DNA of 64,000 bases from Stromatinia cepivora (lineage: Eukaryota > Ascomycota > Leotiomycetes > Helotiales > Sclerotiniaceae). Below the pieces are notes generated by a model. It saw only the letters and a list, made by a program, of their open reading frames with translations. It did no database searches and was not told the DNA's origin. Location: assembly GCA_014898415.1 (NCBI GenBank), contig RCTD01000005.1, positions 806,001 through 870,000 of the forward strand, read 5' to 3'. Of this stretch, positions 1 to 12,017 are shown piece by piece; position 1 is the first letter of the stretch, and each line of letters opens with the position of its first letter. Position numbers and translations under genes: made by a program.

Positions 1-370
1 AATCTATTGTTATTCTATTATTAGCCGATTCTTTATTATGATTCTCACAGATTTTAATAATACTTATATATCTTAAGTTTTTTCTTATAATATTTTGATT
101 GATTAAAACCCTTATAAATAAAGGAAAGTATAACTGCTTTTTAGTATATCTTATAATACTTCTCTCATCAATTATAGTATATCTTGTATTTAATAATCAA
201 TATAGTTCAAGTTCTTTTATTATTTATCGTTTGTTATAATTTCAATATAATCGATATATTTATTAATATAATATTATAATATTCGAAGCTAGATATTAAT
301 ACTGATTGTATTAATCAGTTTATAATCTTTATATTAATTTATTTATAATAATTATATTATTATATCATCA
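1..370. other. AT-rich DNA without a gene
   Basis: Very AT-rich sequence with no open frame that resembles a protein. It leads directly into the pentanucleotide repeat and looks like the edge of a RIP-affected repeat block. I see no identifiable transposon motif in it. Confidence 0.6.
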
Positions 371-718
371 TCTTATATTATATTATATTATATATTATAT
401 TATATTATATTATATTATATTATATATATTATATATATTATATTATATTATATTATATTATATTATATTATATTATATTATATTATATTATATATATTAT
501 ATTATATTATATTATATTATATTATTATATTATATTATATTATATTATATTATATTATATTATATTATATTATATTATATTATATTATATTATATTATAT
601 TATATTATATTATATTATATTATATTATATTATATATATTATATTATATTATATTATATTATATTATATTATATTATATTATATTATATTATATTATATT
701 ATATTATATTATATTATA
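371..718. repeat. Pentanucleotide (ATATT)n microsatellite
   Basis: About 350 bp made almost entirely of a five-base TTATA/ATATT unit, occasionally interrupted by extra TA dinucleotides that shift the register. It ends sharply at a CGAATATAATTTC junction. The composition differs from RIP-type AT-rich DNA because the period is regular, so replication slippage is the simplest origin. Confidence 0.9.
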
Positions 719-2460
719 CGAATATAATTTCTAAACACTGAGTACTCTATATAAAGTCCTTTAGAGTAAATACTAATATACCGATATACAGAGTCGAAAA
801 TAACATACTACTTAGTAGGAAAAAGTTAAGACTCGAGTAAAATAATCAAAAACAAGGACAAGGATATAAACTACCTAGTCTAGGAAAAAATGCTCCAGAA
901 CGAGCAACATTTAGAAATTACGAGTATGTAAGATATAGGATGTATAAAACAGGGATTAGGGTTTGGTACGGAAGACGGGTGGGTATGTGCTGATGGATGA
1001 GTGGATGTGAGGAATTTGCCGTGATTTGTAAAATTTGCAGGGTAGAGGTACCTAGTATGAGTTGGAAATGTTTGGTGGCTGGTTGGTTGGTGGCGTCTCT
1101 AAATTCTCAACACTCGAGTACAAAGTTAACGGAAAAGAAAACCTGTTCTTGCTTACTTGGGACAAATGGGATTTTTTTTCATTATGATCTTCATTTTCTC
1201 TTTTATTTCTCTCTACTCCTTTTATAGGGTAGGAAACTTGGAATTGTCAATCTCTCTATCTTTCGAGAATAATATAGAGTCCACTGGTGGTCTAGAACTC
1301 AAAGCATCCAAATTCAAAGCTACAAACTGCCGTATTATCTGCTGTATCTAACTATAGCTGATAGCATGATACTGGTAATTGTATAGTTTTCGCTTCTGTT
1401 ACCACTCATACTCAAGTTAGAATTTATAAATGGTTAAGTTTAATTTTCGATAAAGTTTAATGTTGTATTGAAGGGGTTTAAAGTTGAGATTTCAGAAAGT
1501 TGGTGAGCACTGACTCACTGAGTAGTGAGTACAATTAGGGTGTGCAATTAAGGTGTAGTCAGGTACAATGAATACATAGGTACGCTGGATTCTGACGGTT
1601 GCCCAGGTGCTAATCTATCGTCTATTTGAAAGTCTGGGGTGAAAGTGGAAATGATGTTCGACGCTTGAGTTTGGCGGGATGGCATGGAACGGGTTATTTG
1701 AATTTAACCTTACGAACGAACTGTTGGTTCTGGAAGCGATTGAGATTATGGGTTGAGAAGTTCTACGAGGTCTCGAAGGAGAGAAATAGGATGGGAGATA
1801 TGCATGGAATACTCCGTGTGATAATCTTTTACTCGAGTGAAAGTCTCCTCGGATAGATACACTATTGTTTGGATATGATGGTACATGAATAATATTCATC
1901 CATAACCAGACCGGAAGTTCGATGATGATCAGAAATAGATAATATGCTAAATCACAGTTCCAAATCCGGGATGGATTATTATTCGTTTTAGTTCGATTTT
2001 CTTATAAGGTTATTTGTACTATATATCTGTAAGAAAGACTTGAATATGTGTATATCATCCCTTTTATATAGGTAATCATGAGTGGAAAGATTCTATAAGT
2101 CAACTACTCTATACACGCTCCTTTCATGAACAAACATAAAATACTCATTTCACCATCCTCTCTTTGCTTGAGCATTTCAAGTTGTCTTTATTCGAAAACC
2201 AAAAGAATTCCGCTTGTTTGGTTATAGTATCTATCAAAAAACTCTCATCCTCTCGTCACCCTCCACACCTATCAAAACACCACCCCTCCAAAATGAACTG
2301 AGCATCCGCTTCACTAGCACACAATACCGTTCCTGCCAAACCCGTCCTCCCTTTACACATTTGTCTAACCCCTCAATACAGCTCAAAACACTGGCCTCCG
2401 GCATCACTTCCCCTCCTACTCCACCATATTTTGTAACCTAAAAATGCAAAAGGTATAATT
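719..2460. other. Intergenic region, no supported gene
   Basis: Mixed-composition DNA. Only short open frames on both strands are present and none has recognisable motifs. Around 2094-2112 there is a stretch very close to the terminal inverted repeat of the MITE at 4853-5640 (see findings). Confidence 0.5.
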
Positions 2461-2579
2461 ACATACAACAGTAGGGATTCGCTGGTGGTCACCCACCCAA
2501 CTACTAATCTACCGATCTGAGGCTTGTGTATGGCAGAGCGGACGGGATGCCCAATTTTCCTCAGTCTATGGTCGTATGT
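2461..2579 (-). rRNA. 5S ribosomal RNA
   Basis: Read on the minus strand, the 119-bp segment begins ACATACGACCATAG and ends CTGTTGTATGT, so the two ends pair as helix I. Other typical fungal 5S blocks follow in order: CATCCCGTCCGCTC, then AGTAGTTGGGTGGGTGACC, then ACCAGCGAATCCCT. The stem CTGAGG/CCTCAG is intact, supporting a foldable molecule. A T-run (CCTTTTGC) lies about ten bases downstream and fits an RNA polymerase III terminator. Filamentous ascomycetes typically carry dispersed single 5S genes, which agrees with this isolated copy. I cannot tell whether it is an expressed gene or a slightly diverged variant. Confidence 0.9.
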
Positions 2580-2836
2580 GATAGATGTTGCAGAATTTGT
2601 GGATATGTAGGGAAGTGGCGTGATGTTGGGGTATGTTTGGGGGGTGAGGAGACGGGATGATGTATATGTAGCGGGGAAATGAGGGTTGCAAAGGGAAGAG
2701 GTAAAGGGTTCATATTCAGATATTCATGCTGGATCTTGCTATGCGGGCTGGATTATTGGTGTTTTGGAGTGTAGTATGTGCTCGTTATAAGTCCCTGCTG
2801 TTTCATTTTCATTGCTTTCGCTTAGAAATCTCCCTT

Positions 2837-2932
2837 TAAATCTTCCTCTAAATCTTCCTCTAAATCTTCCTCTAAATCTTCCTCTAAATCTTCCTCTAAA
2901 TCTTGCTTTAGATCTTGCTTTAGATCTTTCTC
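2837..2932. repeat. 12-bp minisatellite, eight copies
   Basis: Eight tandem copies of TAAATCTTCCTC (the last three diverge to TTGCTT or TTTCTC). On the minus strand they lie in a 72-codon open frame (3040 to 2822) and would encode an acidic E-E-D-L repeat. The period is a multiple of three, so copy number can change without a frameshift. There is no other evidence that the frame is expressed. Confidence 0.8.
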
Positions 2933-3688
2933 CTTTATGATCCCATCTCGCACCACGAGATTCAAACTCAAGCTTCTTCCCCCGTCTTTCTTTCTTTCTT
3001 CCTCCCTCTTTTCACCAACATCATGCCCTACTCCCATCATGCAGCAAAGAGGCTTTCACCACAAGCAGTGTGCATTTTTGCCAACTCTCCAGATCGTTCT
3101 TATAGAACTTTAGATTTCTTGTGTAGTAATTATATATAATTATAGACAGATGAATAATTATATAAATTTTGTTTTTGAAGTAAACTACATAACCTCAGAA
3201 ATGGAGCCCAACTCAGAAAGGAGGGCCAGCGAGTGGATTTTAGGAGAGAAATCAAAATGGAAGAGGAAAATGAATAAAAAGGAAGAAAGAATTTGGGTTT
3301 CCAATTTCAATACAAGTAGTTTGTCTGTACTCGGACAATGGTTCAACTACAGGACCTTCTTGATTTTTATGTTTGCTTCATATAGCTAGCTATTCTATAA
3401 TTTCTATTTATTGTATTTGATATACGGAATCTACTTCGTCGAACTAGCAATCCACACTCAAGGATTCATAGCTTTGAAACAACCTAAATCACAATTCAAA
3501 GTTCTCACTCGCCGAGCTCCTTTGCATTCGCATTAAGAATGGGCACTCACAATCTCGCATAATATGAGCCGAACTCCCATGCATTGAACCTCTTCCCTAA
3601 AACAAACACACAACTCATGAACACATCACAGTGTCATAAGAACCATATTCTTCACAACTGGAGGTATATATCCACCAATCTCAATCTA

Positions 3689-4302
3689 CTACGTGACGAG
3701 TTTACTAAATTCATAGCCCAATACCTTTTGAATTACAGTGATAGAGACGGAGATGATATCAGAAATGGGTGTGTAGGAATCGATGGCATAGATGAAGACG
3801 ATGCTGGGGATGGCTTTAAGCTCGTATATGACGGAGGTAAAGCCGAGCAAGATTATGGTCTGATGAGGAGTATCTAATTGGCTGGGATTCTCAGAGTAGT
3901 GTTTGAGCGGAGAGAGGATGGGGTTATGAAGGAACCAGGTAATGAGGGGAGATACCTTTGAGTCCCTTCCCTTTCTTACCAAATCGCCCCAACCTTGGCA
4001 ACAATCATGACCCCAATATAAGGAACAATAGCCAACAATCCCGCCTCCAGCTCCTAAACCGCACCACCCAGCGACCCCTCTGTAAACCGTCGCATCGATG
4101 TCATAACCAAAATAGCAAAATCAGGGATCCAAGTTCTTGATATATGACTACCTACTGTTGTTGATGACAAGGATGCGGACAATATTGACATCGGTTCAGG
4201 GCCGGGGGGGAAGCAAGGAAGGAAGGGAGGAAGGAAGATGTGGACATGAATTCTTTTGTTGGTGGGGGCAGAGAGGATGATAGGGAGGAGGTTGGCTTTC
4301 AT
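3689..4302 (-). pseudogene. Possible relic of an MFS transporter
   Basis: The minus strand shows discontinuous protein-like segments. Near 4040-3985 a hydrophobic stretch reads LLAIVPYIGVMIVAKVG. The frame ending at 3689 closes with IYAIDSYTPIS followed by VSITVIQKVLGYEFSKLV. That ending is like the last transmembrane pair of fungal major facilitator transporters, where Y-x-D-x-Y-x-P precedes a helix with V-I-x-x-x-x-G-F. The pieces lie in different frames with a stop between them, and no intron borders join them cleanly, so it looks like a decayed 3' half. The family call is tentative. Confidence 0.35.
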
Positions 4303-4852
4303 AGGAGCAGAGAAATCGGAAGAAATATACTTCTACGCTAGTCAAAGAGCGCCCATTTTGTTTTGAGGGTATGCCATGGTCAAGCAGAGTATCTTCATGG
4401 GCTTTTATTCTTGTTATATCAGCTTGGTCTGGTCCGGTGTACGTATATGTTGTAATTTGTGTATTGAGCGAATTATAGTCTTGGTTGTTGATGTCTCCGC
4501 CGAGAAATGAAACATCGTTTTTTTTTGATTTATTCTACAGATGCTTTCCAATGAGGAGATGAGAACTATGGATCGTGTTTACTCGGAAGTGACAGGATAT
4601 CTTGCTTCCGGGGAGATGAAAATGCAAGCTAGAGTCACGAAATCCAGCAGTTCGGTATTGAAAATCAGAAACTTCTCCGTCCATGATATTTGGCCATGAA
4701 ATCAGAAATGGTAGGGTTTTATATGAGTAAATAAAAGAAAAAGAAAAAGTAGAATGTACTATATCGTCCATGCTTGTTAAGTGAAATCGTGTCCAGGCTG
4801 TGATTATTATAAGCTCAGCTAAGATAGACTGTTTCTGCTTGTCCTGCTTATA

Positions 4853-5640
4853 AGCCAACTACCCTACTTTCGGGCCACTTTTTTACACCAAAAATCATGA
4901 AAATCAGTATTTTTGGCTTTCTTATTTATGGGTGTGGTTTCTTGAGATTTTGATTATATAGATTCATTATATATATAATAGTAAATTCTAACAATTTCAG
5001 ATTTTTCGCGATTTTTTTTATCAAGATATTAAAGATTGAATTTTCGATTTTCAATTTGTATATAATTTATATACAAATTTAAAAAACATAAAAATCTTGA
5101 ATAATTTTTTAACAAAAATTTTTAAAGATAAATTATAAATCTTTATCGAATTTTTAAGTTCTATTATTAATAAAAATTTAATTTTTGAATTTTAAAAATT
5201 ATAAATAAAACTTTATTTACAATCTTTCATTTTATAAAGATTAAAAAATTGAAGATTTCTAACAAAAGATTTTCTATAAATTATTAATTAAAATAAATTT
5301 TTTTTAGATTAAAATATCTTCAAATATTCTATAAAAATTTATAGTTTATTTTTAATAAATTTGGTTAAAAAGTTATTCAAAATTTAAATCATTTCTTTAA
5401 TTTGTATATAAAACATATATAAATTCAAAATTCGAAAATTCAATCTTCAATAACTTTTTATCAATAATTAATAAAATTCTGAAAATATCAGAATTTGATA
5501 ATATCTATATAAAGAATTCATATCTCAAATCTTAAAAAATAATATTGAATATTGATGAGTTATTAATAGATTAAAATGACCGATTTTGGTGTAAAAGAAT
5601 GGCCCGAAACAGGGGTGGCCCGAAAGTAGGGTAGTTGACT
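4853..5640. mobile_element. TA-flanked MITE, RIP-like interior
   Basis: Left end AGCCAACTACCCTACTTTCG (4853) and right end, read in reverse complement, AGTCAACTACCCTACTTTCG (from 5640) form terminal inverted repeats of 26 bp with one mismatch. Both ends continue GGGCCAC. Both sides are flanked by TATA, consistent with a TA target duplication of the Tc1/mariner-pogo type. Just inside each end is the motif TTTTACACCAAAA (4880s and, inverted, 5583-5596). The 700-bp interior is strongly AT-rich and has no coding potential, so it is a non-autonomous element, probably mutated by RIP. Confidence 0.85.
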
Positions 5641-6018
5641 TATACATTATGACTAGATAAGAATAATTGCTGCTGTTTACGTTGCATGTAGAAAAGTATA
5701 TGAGTCATATACGCAAATACTCATTAGGCTACTATGCGCGTTTGTTCTTTCTCTTCGAATACTATATGAAAAATAAACTGCAGTACAGAAAATGAGAACA
5801 GGTCGTCGACCACAGCAATTTTTGATAGCTACTCTTAAATAAGATAGGAAAGTAAGTTTGTCATATAGACGAACGCAATATATCAGAAAAGAATCTTTAA
5901 ATTTAAACCAAACCATGTAGGTAAACTGTCAAAGACTATAATATAATCGTCGGATGCAGGAGCATATATTTCTAGACGTAAGTGAATACCAATGTAAATA
6001 AGACTCACAGTACTACTA

Positions 6019-8110
6019 AGTCAACTACCCCACTTTTCGCCCACCTCAAAAAATATTAATATATAACCTTTAAACTTTAATAATTCAATAATTATATACA
6101 TTTAATAAAATCTCTTGTAGAATCACTTTCAATAGTACTATCGGAATTCTTTATATTAATTTCACGATTATCTATTTCAATTTATATATCTCAAATAGCT
6201 TTAATCCCTGCAAATTTGGAATTCGGGCTAGTTTTTATTATTCGTTTTTTTTAAATATAATTTGCTTTAATTTATATTTCAATTGTTTTATTCGATGTTT
6301 TGATTGTATAAATTTATAATCTTTAGTATTAAAACCTTTTATAATCTTACGAAATAATAATCAACGAATTGGAATATCGATCTCTTTTTCTTGAATCATT
6401 ATATATATATATTTTCGAAGATCAGATACTTTTTGAAGAGTTTTCTATGAAATAAAAAATGATTCTATATTCTATTGATACTGAATATTATCATCCGAAG
6501 CAGGATTTTGAGTTAGGACTTCGTTATTGCTATTCTTAAGCAATAAACAATTTATAAGAGGCTTAGTATAGTTTTGAAGCTATAAATCAGAAATTTTTTA
6601 TCCAGATTTGATATTATAAACTGTCAAATCCTTTATTTTAGTTTTTGTTATAATTTAATAAATATCATTTTAAATACTTCAAAATATTAATTGAAAAAAG
6701 GAATTAATATTTTTAAGAAAAATATCTCTTTATAATAAAATAATAATATTTCAATAAATTTAAAGAAATTTTATATTTTCTTTATATTCTTTAATATAAA
6801 ATTCATAAATCATTATGAATCTTCAAATATTATATTCGAATTCATATAATACTATTAATACTATAATTATATGATTCGTATTACGATCATATAATATTAT
6901 TCGTACTACGATCGAAATCATCGATACAGGGGTATTCAAATAAAGAAATTTAATTAGTCGAATACCAGGGGTATTCGAATAAAGAACCTTTATGATATTA
7001 ATCAAGATAATTGGAATGATAAACCTTTATTCAAATCGATGAATAAGAATAAGATATTGATATATAAAAGAATTCGAAAAGGGCATATAGGAAGATTATA
7101 CCTTCAATATTAAAGGTTAAGAATCTGAATCCGAATATTATTCAGTATTATTAGTTGTATATAATATAATACCCCTATACAACCCTATATTATTATTATA
7201 ACTTCATAATTGCTTATTTCATTATAGTCTTCGAACCACTACTTTCAAATTATAAGGTTTATCATCTTCAAATATATGATCTCCAATAGTTTTCTGATAA
7301 CAAATAAGAAAATTATATTTCTTAATTATTGAAGAATTCAATAAAGAATTTAATTTATTAAAATGATATCTATAAATACTTTTGGAAAACAAGAATATTG
7401 ATAAATCTAATGATTATAGTATATATAATATATGTAATAATAAAAATAAAAGATAAATATTATTCTTGAAATATTCAAATATAAATTTAATAGTTTTATG
7501 ATTTTTATAATCATTCAATATAAATAATTTAATCTTTTTAAATCAAAAAGAAATAGTTTAAAGAATAAAGATCGTTTTCAATTATTCAAGTTTTATAATA
7601 TTTATCGTCTATTTATTTTCTATAATAATAAACTTTTATTTCTTATATAGAATAAGATCTATAGGAAATCATTATTATTATATATGTTTTCCTTTGAAAA
7701 TAATTAATGATTTGAGTATTCAATTTATTATTGAAATACATTTAATAAAAGATATTTAAATTCTCAAACCAAATTGTTTTTTTTGAATAAAACAATATTT
7801 TGAACTTTCTATTATTAGATTATTTAAACTTTGATTTTCTATAATACCAGATTCATTTATATTCCATCGATTTTTGGGTTTAATATGCTTAATCGAGGGC
7901 AAATCGAGTTTTCCAAATCACTTGCCAATAATTTCATTAGTAGTATCTGAAATATATACAAAATCGATTCGATATTGTCTTTTGATTCTAATTTCAGGAT
8001 TCCTTTTCAAAAAAAATTATATTCATTGTTTTCCAAATAAAGAATCATTTTCTTTTATATCAAAAAGCTTTTTACTAATTTCACAAATTTGATAATGAAT
8101 TAAATTAATA
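6019..8110 (-). mobile_element. Degenerate pogo/Fot1-type DNA transposon
   Basis: A 2.1-kb AT-rich block starts after a TA (6017-6018) with AGTCAACTACCCCACTTTTC, which matches the terminal repeat of the neighbouring MITE. On the minus strand near 8010-7810 a frame reads RNPEIRIKRQYRIDF, then YISDTTNEIIGK, a stop, FGKLDLPSIKHIKPKNRWNI and NESGIIE. This is the region between the CENP-B-like DNA-binding domain and the first catalytic Asp block of pogo-family (DDE1) transposases, where N-x-D-E-x-G is usual. The stop replaces the expected Trp (TGG->TGA), and the D of N-x-D/N-E is mutated. No opposite terminal repeat is visible near 8110, so the 5' end may be truncated. Inactive. Confidence 0.75.
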
Positions 8111-10599
8111 CCTAAAGGTCTTGGCTGCCCAGTTTCGAGTCAGCTACTTTGTTATCAGGATGACTGAATGTGTGAGACTTATTCATCATTTAAAGGTCGA
8201 GGTACCAATACCGAACCTCCACCACTGCCAAACATGTAAAAGTGATGATTTCCAACATCTCTCATCACTTCCGTTCCTGGTTAGATGTTGGTACGTATCG
8301 GCTACATTGTAGCTCTTGCTCGACATCCCACACCACCTCTTTTAGTGTCAAATTTTGCCCGGCCCATTAGACAGTGACCGGAGCGTAGACAAAGAACTCA
8401 CTCTCTCATATAAAATTTGATCCATGTTCGTTTTTGAGTGAATATTGTGCATAATCTCTTGGTGTTGGAACAATATCTACAAAATGAGAATTTGTATTTC
8501 CCAATAGATAAGCAGTGTAGATAAACAAAGATCAACCCCCCCCCCCCCCCAACCCCGGAGGCGTAAGACAAGCAATGACATGACGCGGGCATCAATCATT
8601 CAGGAAATGGGACCAATCTTGACCTTGTGAGAAGGAGATCACCCCCGAACGAGCATGCATTGTATTCGTCTAGGATATTGACTGATACTTACCAGTCACA
8701 AGCACTCGCCTCTAATTTACCCTCCCTCGGTCACATTCACGGTTAATACATTAAAGCATCTGCGAACTAATCTTGAGATAGTTTGAGACATTGCATCTCT
8801 TCGAAAACTACAACCGATATAGTTTGTCTAGTTTCTCCTCAATGGGAACCTCATAATACCGAGACTGAAAAGATGCCCTATAACATCTGATATGTCATTG
8901 CCCTCACTATTATTCCCTTGCTGTTAAGAAAATATTTGTGAAAGCCGTGAAATGAAGCTTGAGGAAAGAGACAAGCATCAACTTTGAGTTACTCCCCCCC
9001 AGCCACTTCTCATGAACTTAAAGAGCACTAACTTCAATCAGATATATATCGACCAGTATCAAAACGCTAGGTACTTCCGCTTATACAACACACTGTAGAC
9101 AGCAGTCGACCAGGAGTTTAACATCAAGAAACACACGAGTTAAATCCATCCACCGCAAGCAACCCAAAAAGCCCGTGCATGCACATCCCCCTAACTGGCC
9201 CGAAAAACCTTCGCTTCCCCATCGCTTAAATCCAGGCCCTCACCAAAAAAACCTAAAATCCCCTTCTATGCTCATAAAAAACAAGGTCAAAAATGAGTGT
9301 CAATGATTTATTCAATCATTCACAATGGACTAGCGGCGAATACGGCCGTTCGCATAATATAAATGGTCTAGCACTGTAAATTGTCCCGTGATTCTCATTC
9401 ATTAACCATTTAATAAAGAGTAGAAACCACGATATGTCAAATAATTATTCTCCAACAGAAAACCAGAGGTCATGATCTTGGAAAGCTTCTACCCTATCAA
9501 TATACCGCCCCTAAACTACTCCTTTGAGATTTCTTTAACTGGAACGATGATGATCACCATCAGAGGAGACGGCACTTTCAAAGTTAGCATGTGCCTAGTC
9601 GGGGTACAAGGTCTTCCGTGGTAACGCCTGAACACCTTGTCTGTGGACCATAAAGAGTCCCTTCGTGTGGAAGATGTTCCTACCAGAGAAGAAAAATTGG
9701 AGGAAACCAATTTGAGGCTCACAAAAGCTAGAGCGAGATTCCAAGAATTAATGGCTGTGAAGAATAATGGTTCTTTGGTTCTGTCAGGCGATGTGTTGAG
9801 CGATGAGTTCGGTAATGATGGCGATGTGGATGGCTGGATGGAGGACCGAACGTCTTTGAAACACTGTGGTATTGGTTAAGATCTGATATGATGTAACTTG
9901 CTAGACATCAGCTTTCGATTTGCTTGGAGTTTGCTTTAGGTTTGCTTTGGAATTGGGTTGGGCTCACTTTGGACTTTATTGAGCTACAAGTACACAGGAT
10001 AGAATACATAATTAAGTCCTAACCATTCCAAACCTCCTAAGCCCTGAAAGCCTTCCAGCTGCTAACGGAAACTTTGAATCAAACCTAGTACATGAGCTAA
10101 TTCTGTAGAAAATTACTAGCCCGATATATACTCTCACAGGGCTGCTTATTCCATGAAGCTACGAGAGTAACATCTCCGCGAAACTAGTAGCTAGCTCCAT
10201 TTCCTATACTGTCGGTTCGCACACAGGCGGCTGCGCAGGTTGACCTCGTGTACCACTGCATTATAACCTATCGTAAAAAGAATATGAACTCCACTATTTG
10301 CTACCAATAACTGTAACGTCAGCTTTTTTCCCTTCCGAATACCTTGCATTGTTCAGAGGGGGTATACAAGCTCACCAGGATATCTTTGTTTATAGTACTG
10401 TCTTTTTCTTCCTCTCTGTATTAGACTATAGCATGCGGTCTATAGCCGTTGTCCGTGGTCGGGCAGTAATTTAACACAAAATAGACAATCGTTGTTGAAG
10501 AAGGATCTCGAATAGTTGTAGGAGAAGTACGATCTACGATCAACATAACAACTTCCGCGGATGGAGGTAGCCCTTTCAGGGGCTTCTTGTTCACCTCGC
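8111..10599. other. Gene-poor region
   Basis: Normal composition but no convincing gene. Contents: a run of 15 C at 8536-8550, a solitary MITE-like end at about 9357-9381, and a plus-strand open frame at 9637-9879. That frame is acidic and lysine-rich (EEKLEETNLRLTKARARF suggests a short coiled coil) but it lacks an early ATG, so it could only be an exon or a relic. Confidence 0.4.
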
Positions 10600-10911
10600 C
10601 TAAACATTCATAGGATTTTCTCTGAGCTGCGAAGTTGTTCCTTGGTAATGCTACAGTTGTGCCTCCAACAGTTTAATCCGAGCATCCATTTCCCGGACCC
10701 CATCCTGCAGATGCTTGATCGTTTTTTTCTGTATTCTCGATTCTTCAGATCATCAGAGACGAGATCTGAGGTTGTATAGGAGGAATTTTAGACGTTTTAT
10801 CTCGGCGGGAGTTAAGTTACTAGGATATTCAAGCGCATTTCTTGTATTCTCTAGGCGTCGACGGCTATTTTCTCGGGTTTGCTCTGGAATTTTCAACTTT
10901 TTTAGACGCAT
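10600..10911 (-). pseudogene. bZIP-like coding relic with in-frame stops
   Basis: One minus-strand frame stays protein-like across three stop codons. It opens with ATG at 10911 and an Arg/Glu-rich stretch containing NLTPAEIKRLKFLLYNLRSR. Two TGA codons follow, then SEESRIQKKTIKHLQDG and VREMDARIKLLEAQL, another stop (TAG), and HYQGTTSQLRENP. The layout, a basic segment followed by heptad-spaced leucines, resembles a bZIP transcription factor (known family pattern), although the basic-region spacing is not canonical. Stops could derive from CGA and CAG by C-to-T change. Too short to be complete; the upstream part is not recognised. Confidence 0.4.
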
Positions 10912-11162
10912 TTACTTGGTGGAAAGTAGATAGGTATCCTTAGATATGCCAGACTGTTGCTGATGTGAGGTTTCTAGATAGTCCGTTGAAGACGCCACGG
11001 AGTAAGGCTGCGGAAATTTTTGATTTGCAGCTATTTCGAAGATGAGCTGCATAATCAGTTCAGCGACTAAGGATAGTAAATGCACAGATAAGATCTCATT
11101 CTAGCATTTAATTGTGCAGCAGAATCGAAAAGGATCTCATTTTAGGAGCAACTGAATATTTA

Positions 11163-11614
11163 CAGTACCCCTCCATTTATATTAGTCGATCTCCAATTTT
11201 ACACCAAAAACAGCCAAAACACATAGTTTTCACTTGAATATTTTGATATAATAGAAAATTCAACAAATAAAATCCTTCATAATTTTGATTATTTATATAT
11301 AAAAAATTATATATAATGAATTTCAAAATCCCAAAAAATTTATTCATTGAATAATAATAGTTTTAAATTGAAACTTTTATTTTTCTTAATTTTCCTCACA
11401 AAATTCAGATTAAATTTACTTTGCTAATTTTCTATCTTGATTATATAATCTAGAAAAATCGTAAAAATAAATTTCAAATTTTTAATTAATAGTTTAGATC
11501 GAAATATTATAAATTATAAATTTGGAAGATCTTTTTATTATTATTGTGAATATAATTATTTGTTAAAGTAGATGAGTTTTGGTGTAAAAAACCAGTATAA
11601 GTGGTCTAGTACTG
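11163..11614. mobile_element. TA-flanked MITE with CAGTAC ends
   Basis: The block begins TA-CAGTACCCCTCC and ends, in reverse complement, TA-CAGTACTAGACC. Imperfect similarity continues through TTATA-T on both sides. Immediately inside are TTTTACACCAAAAA and its inverted copy (11579-11590), the same subterminal motif as in the element at 4853-5640. The flanking TA dinucleotides and CAGT termini fit Tc1/mariner-type MITEs. The interior is AT-rich and non-coding. Confidence 0.75.
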
Positions 11615-12017
11615 TAACAGGAAACTTTAGACTGGGTTTGATGAAAAGTTCAGTGATAATCAAGACCTAGAAGGGCAAGCTGCAGGCAATCATGGCCATA
11701 GTATTTTGGTAACTGTACGATATTTGCTCTAGTCTAGCCCCTTTTACACATTTAAAATGCAATACACAAATTGGGAATTCCGTATCGCAGCTATTGTTAC
11801 GCGATGTAATGCTTCGGAACGAATAGAGAACAAGACATGCAATCTTCATACAGAAAGCAAACAGGTAAACGGTTACATCGTCTCGGACCCAAAAGCAAAT
11901 ACACTTGGCTTCGTACTATCAGATGACTATATAGTTGGCTAAGCACCGGGAGTCGAAGATGGAGTCGTTTTCTACGCAAAAAAGATACGAAAAATCCTTA
12001 TTCGAAAAAGACACACT

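Noticed and set aside
1..720. Telomere or subtelomere end at the window start
   Set aside because: The repeat is a five-base AT unit, not TTAGGG, and non-repetitive sequence precedes it.
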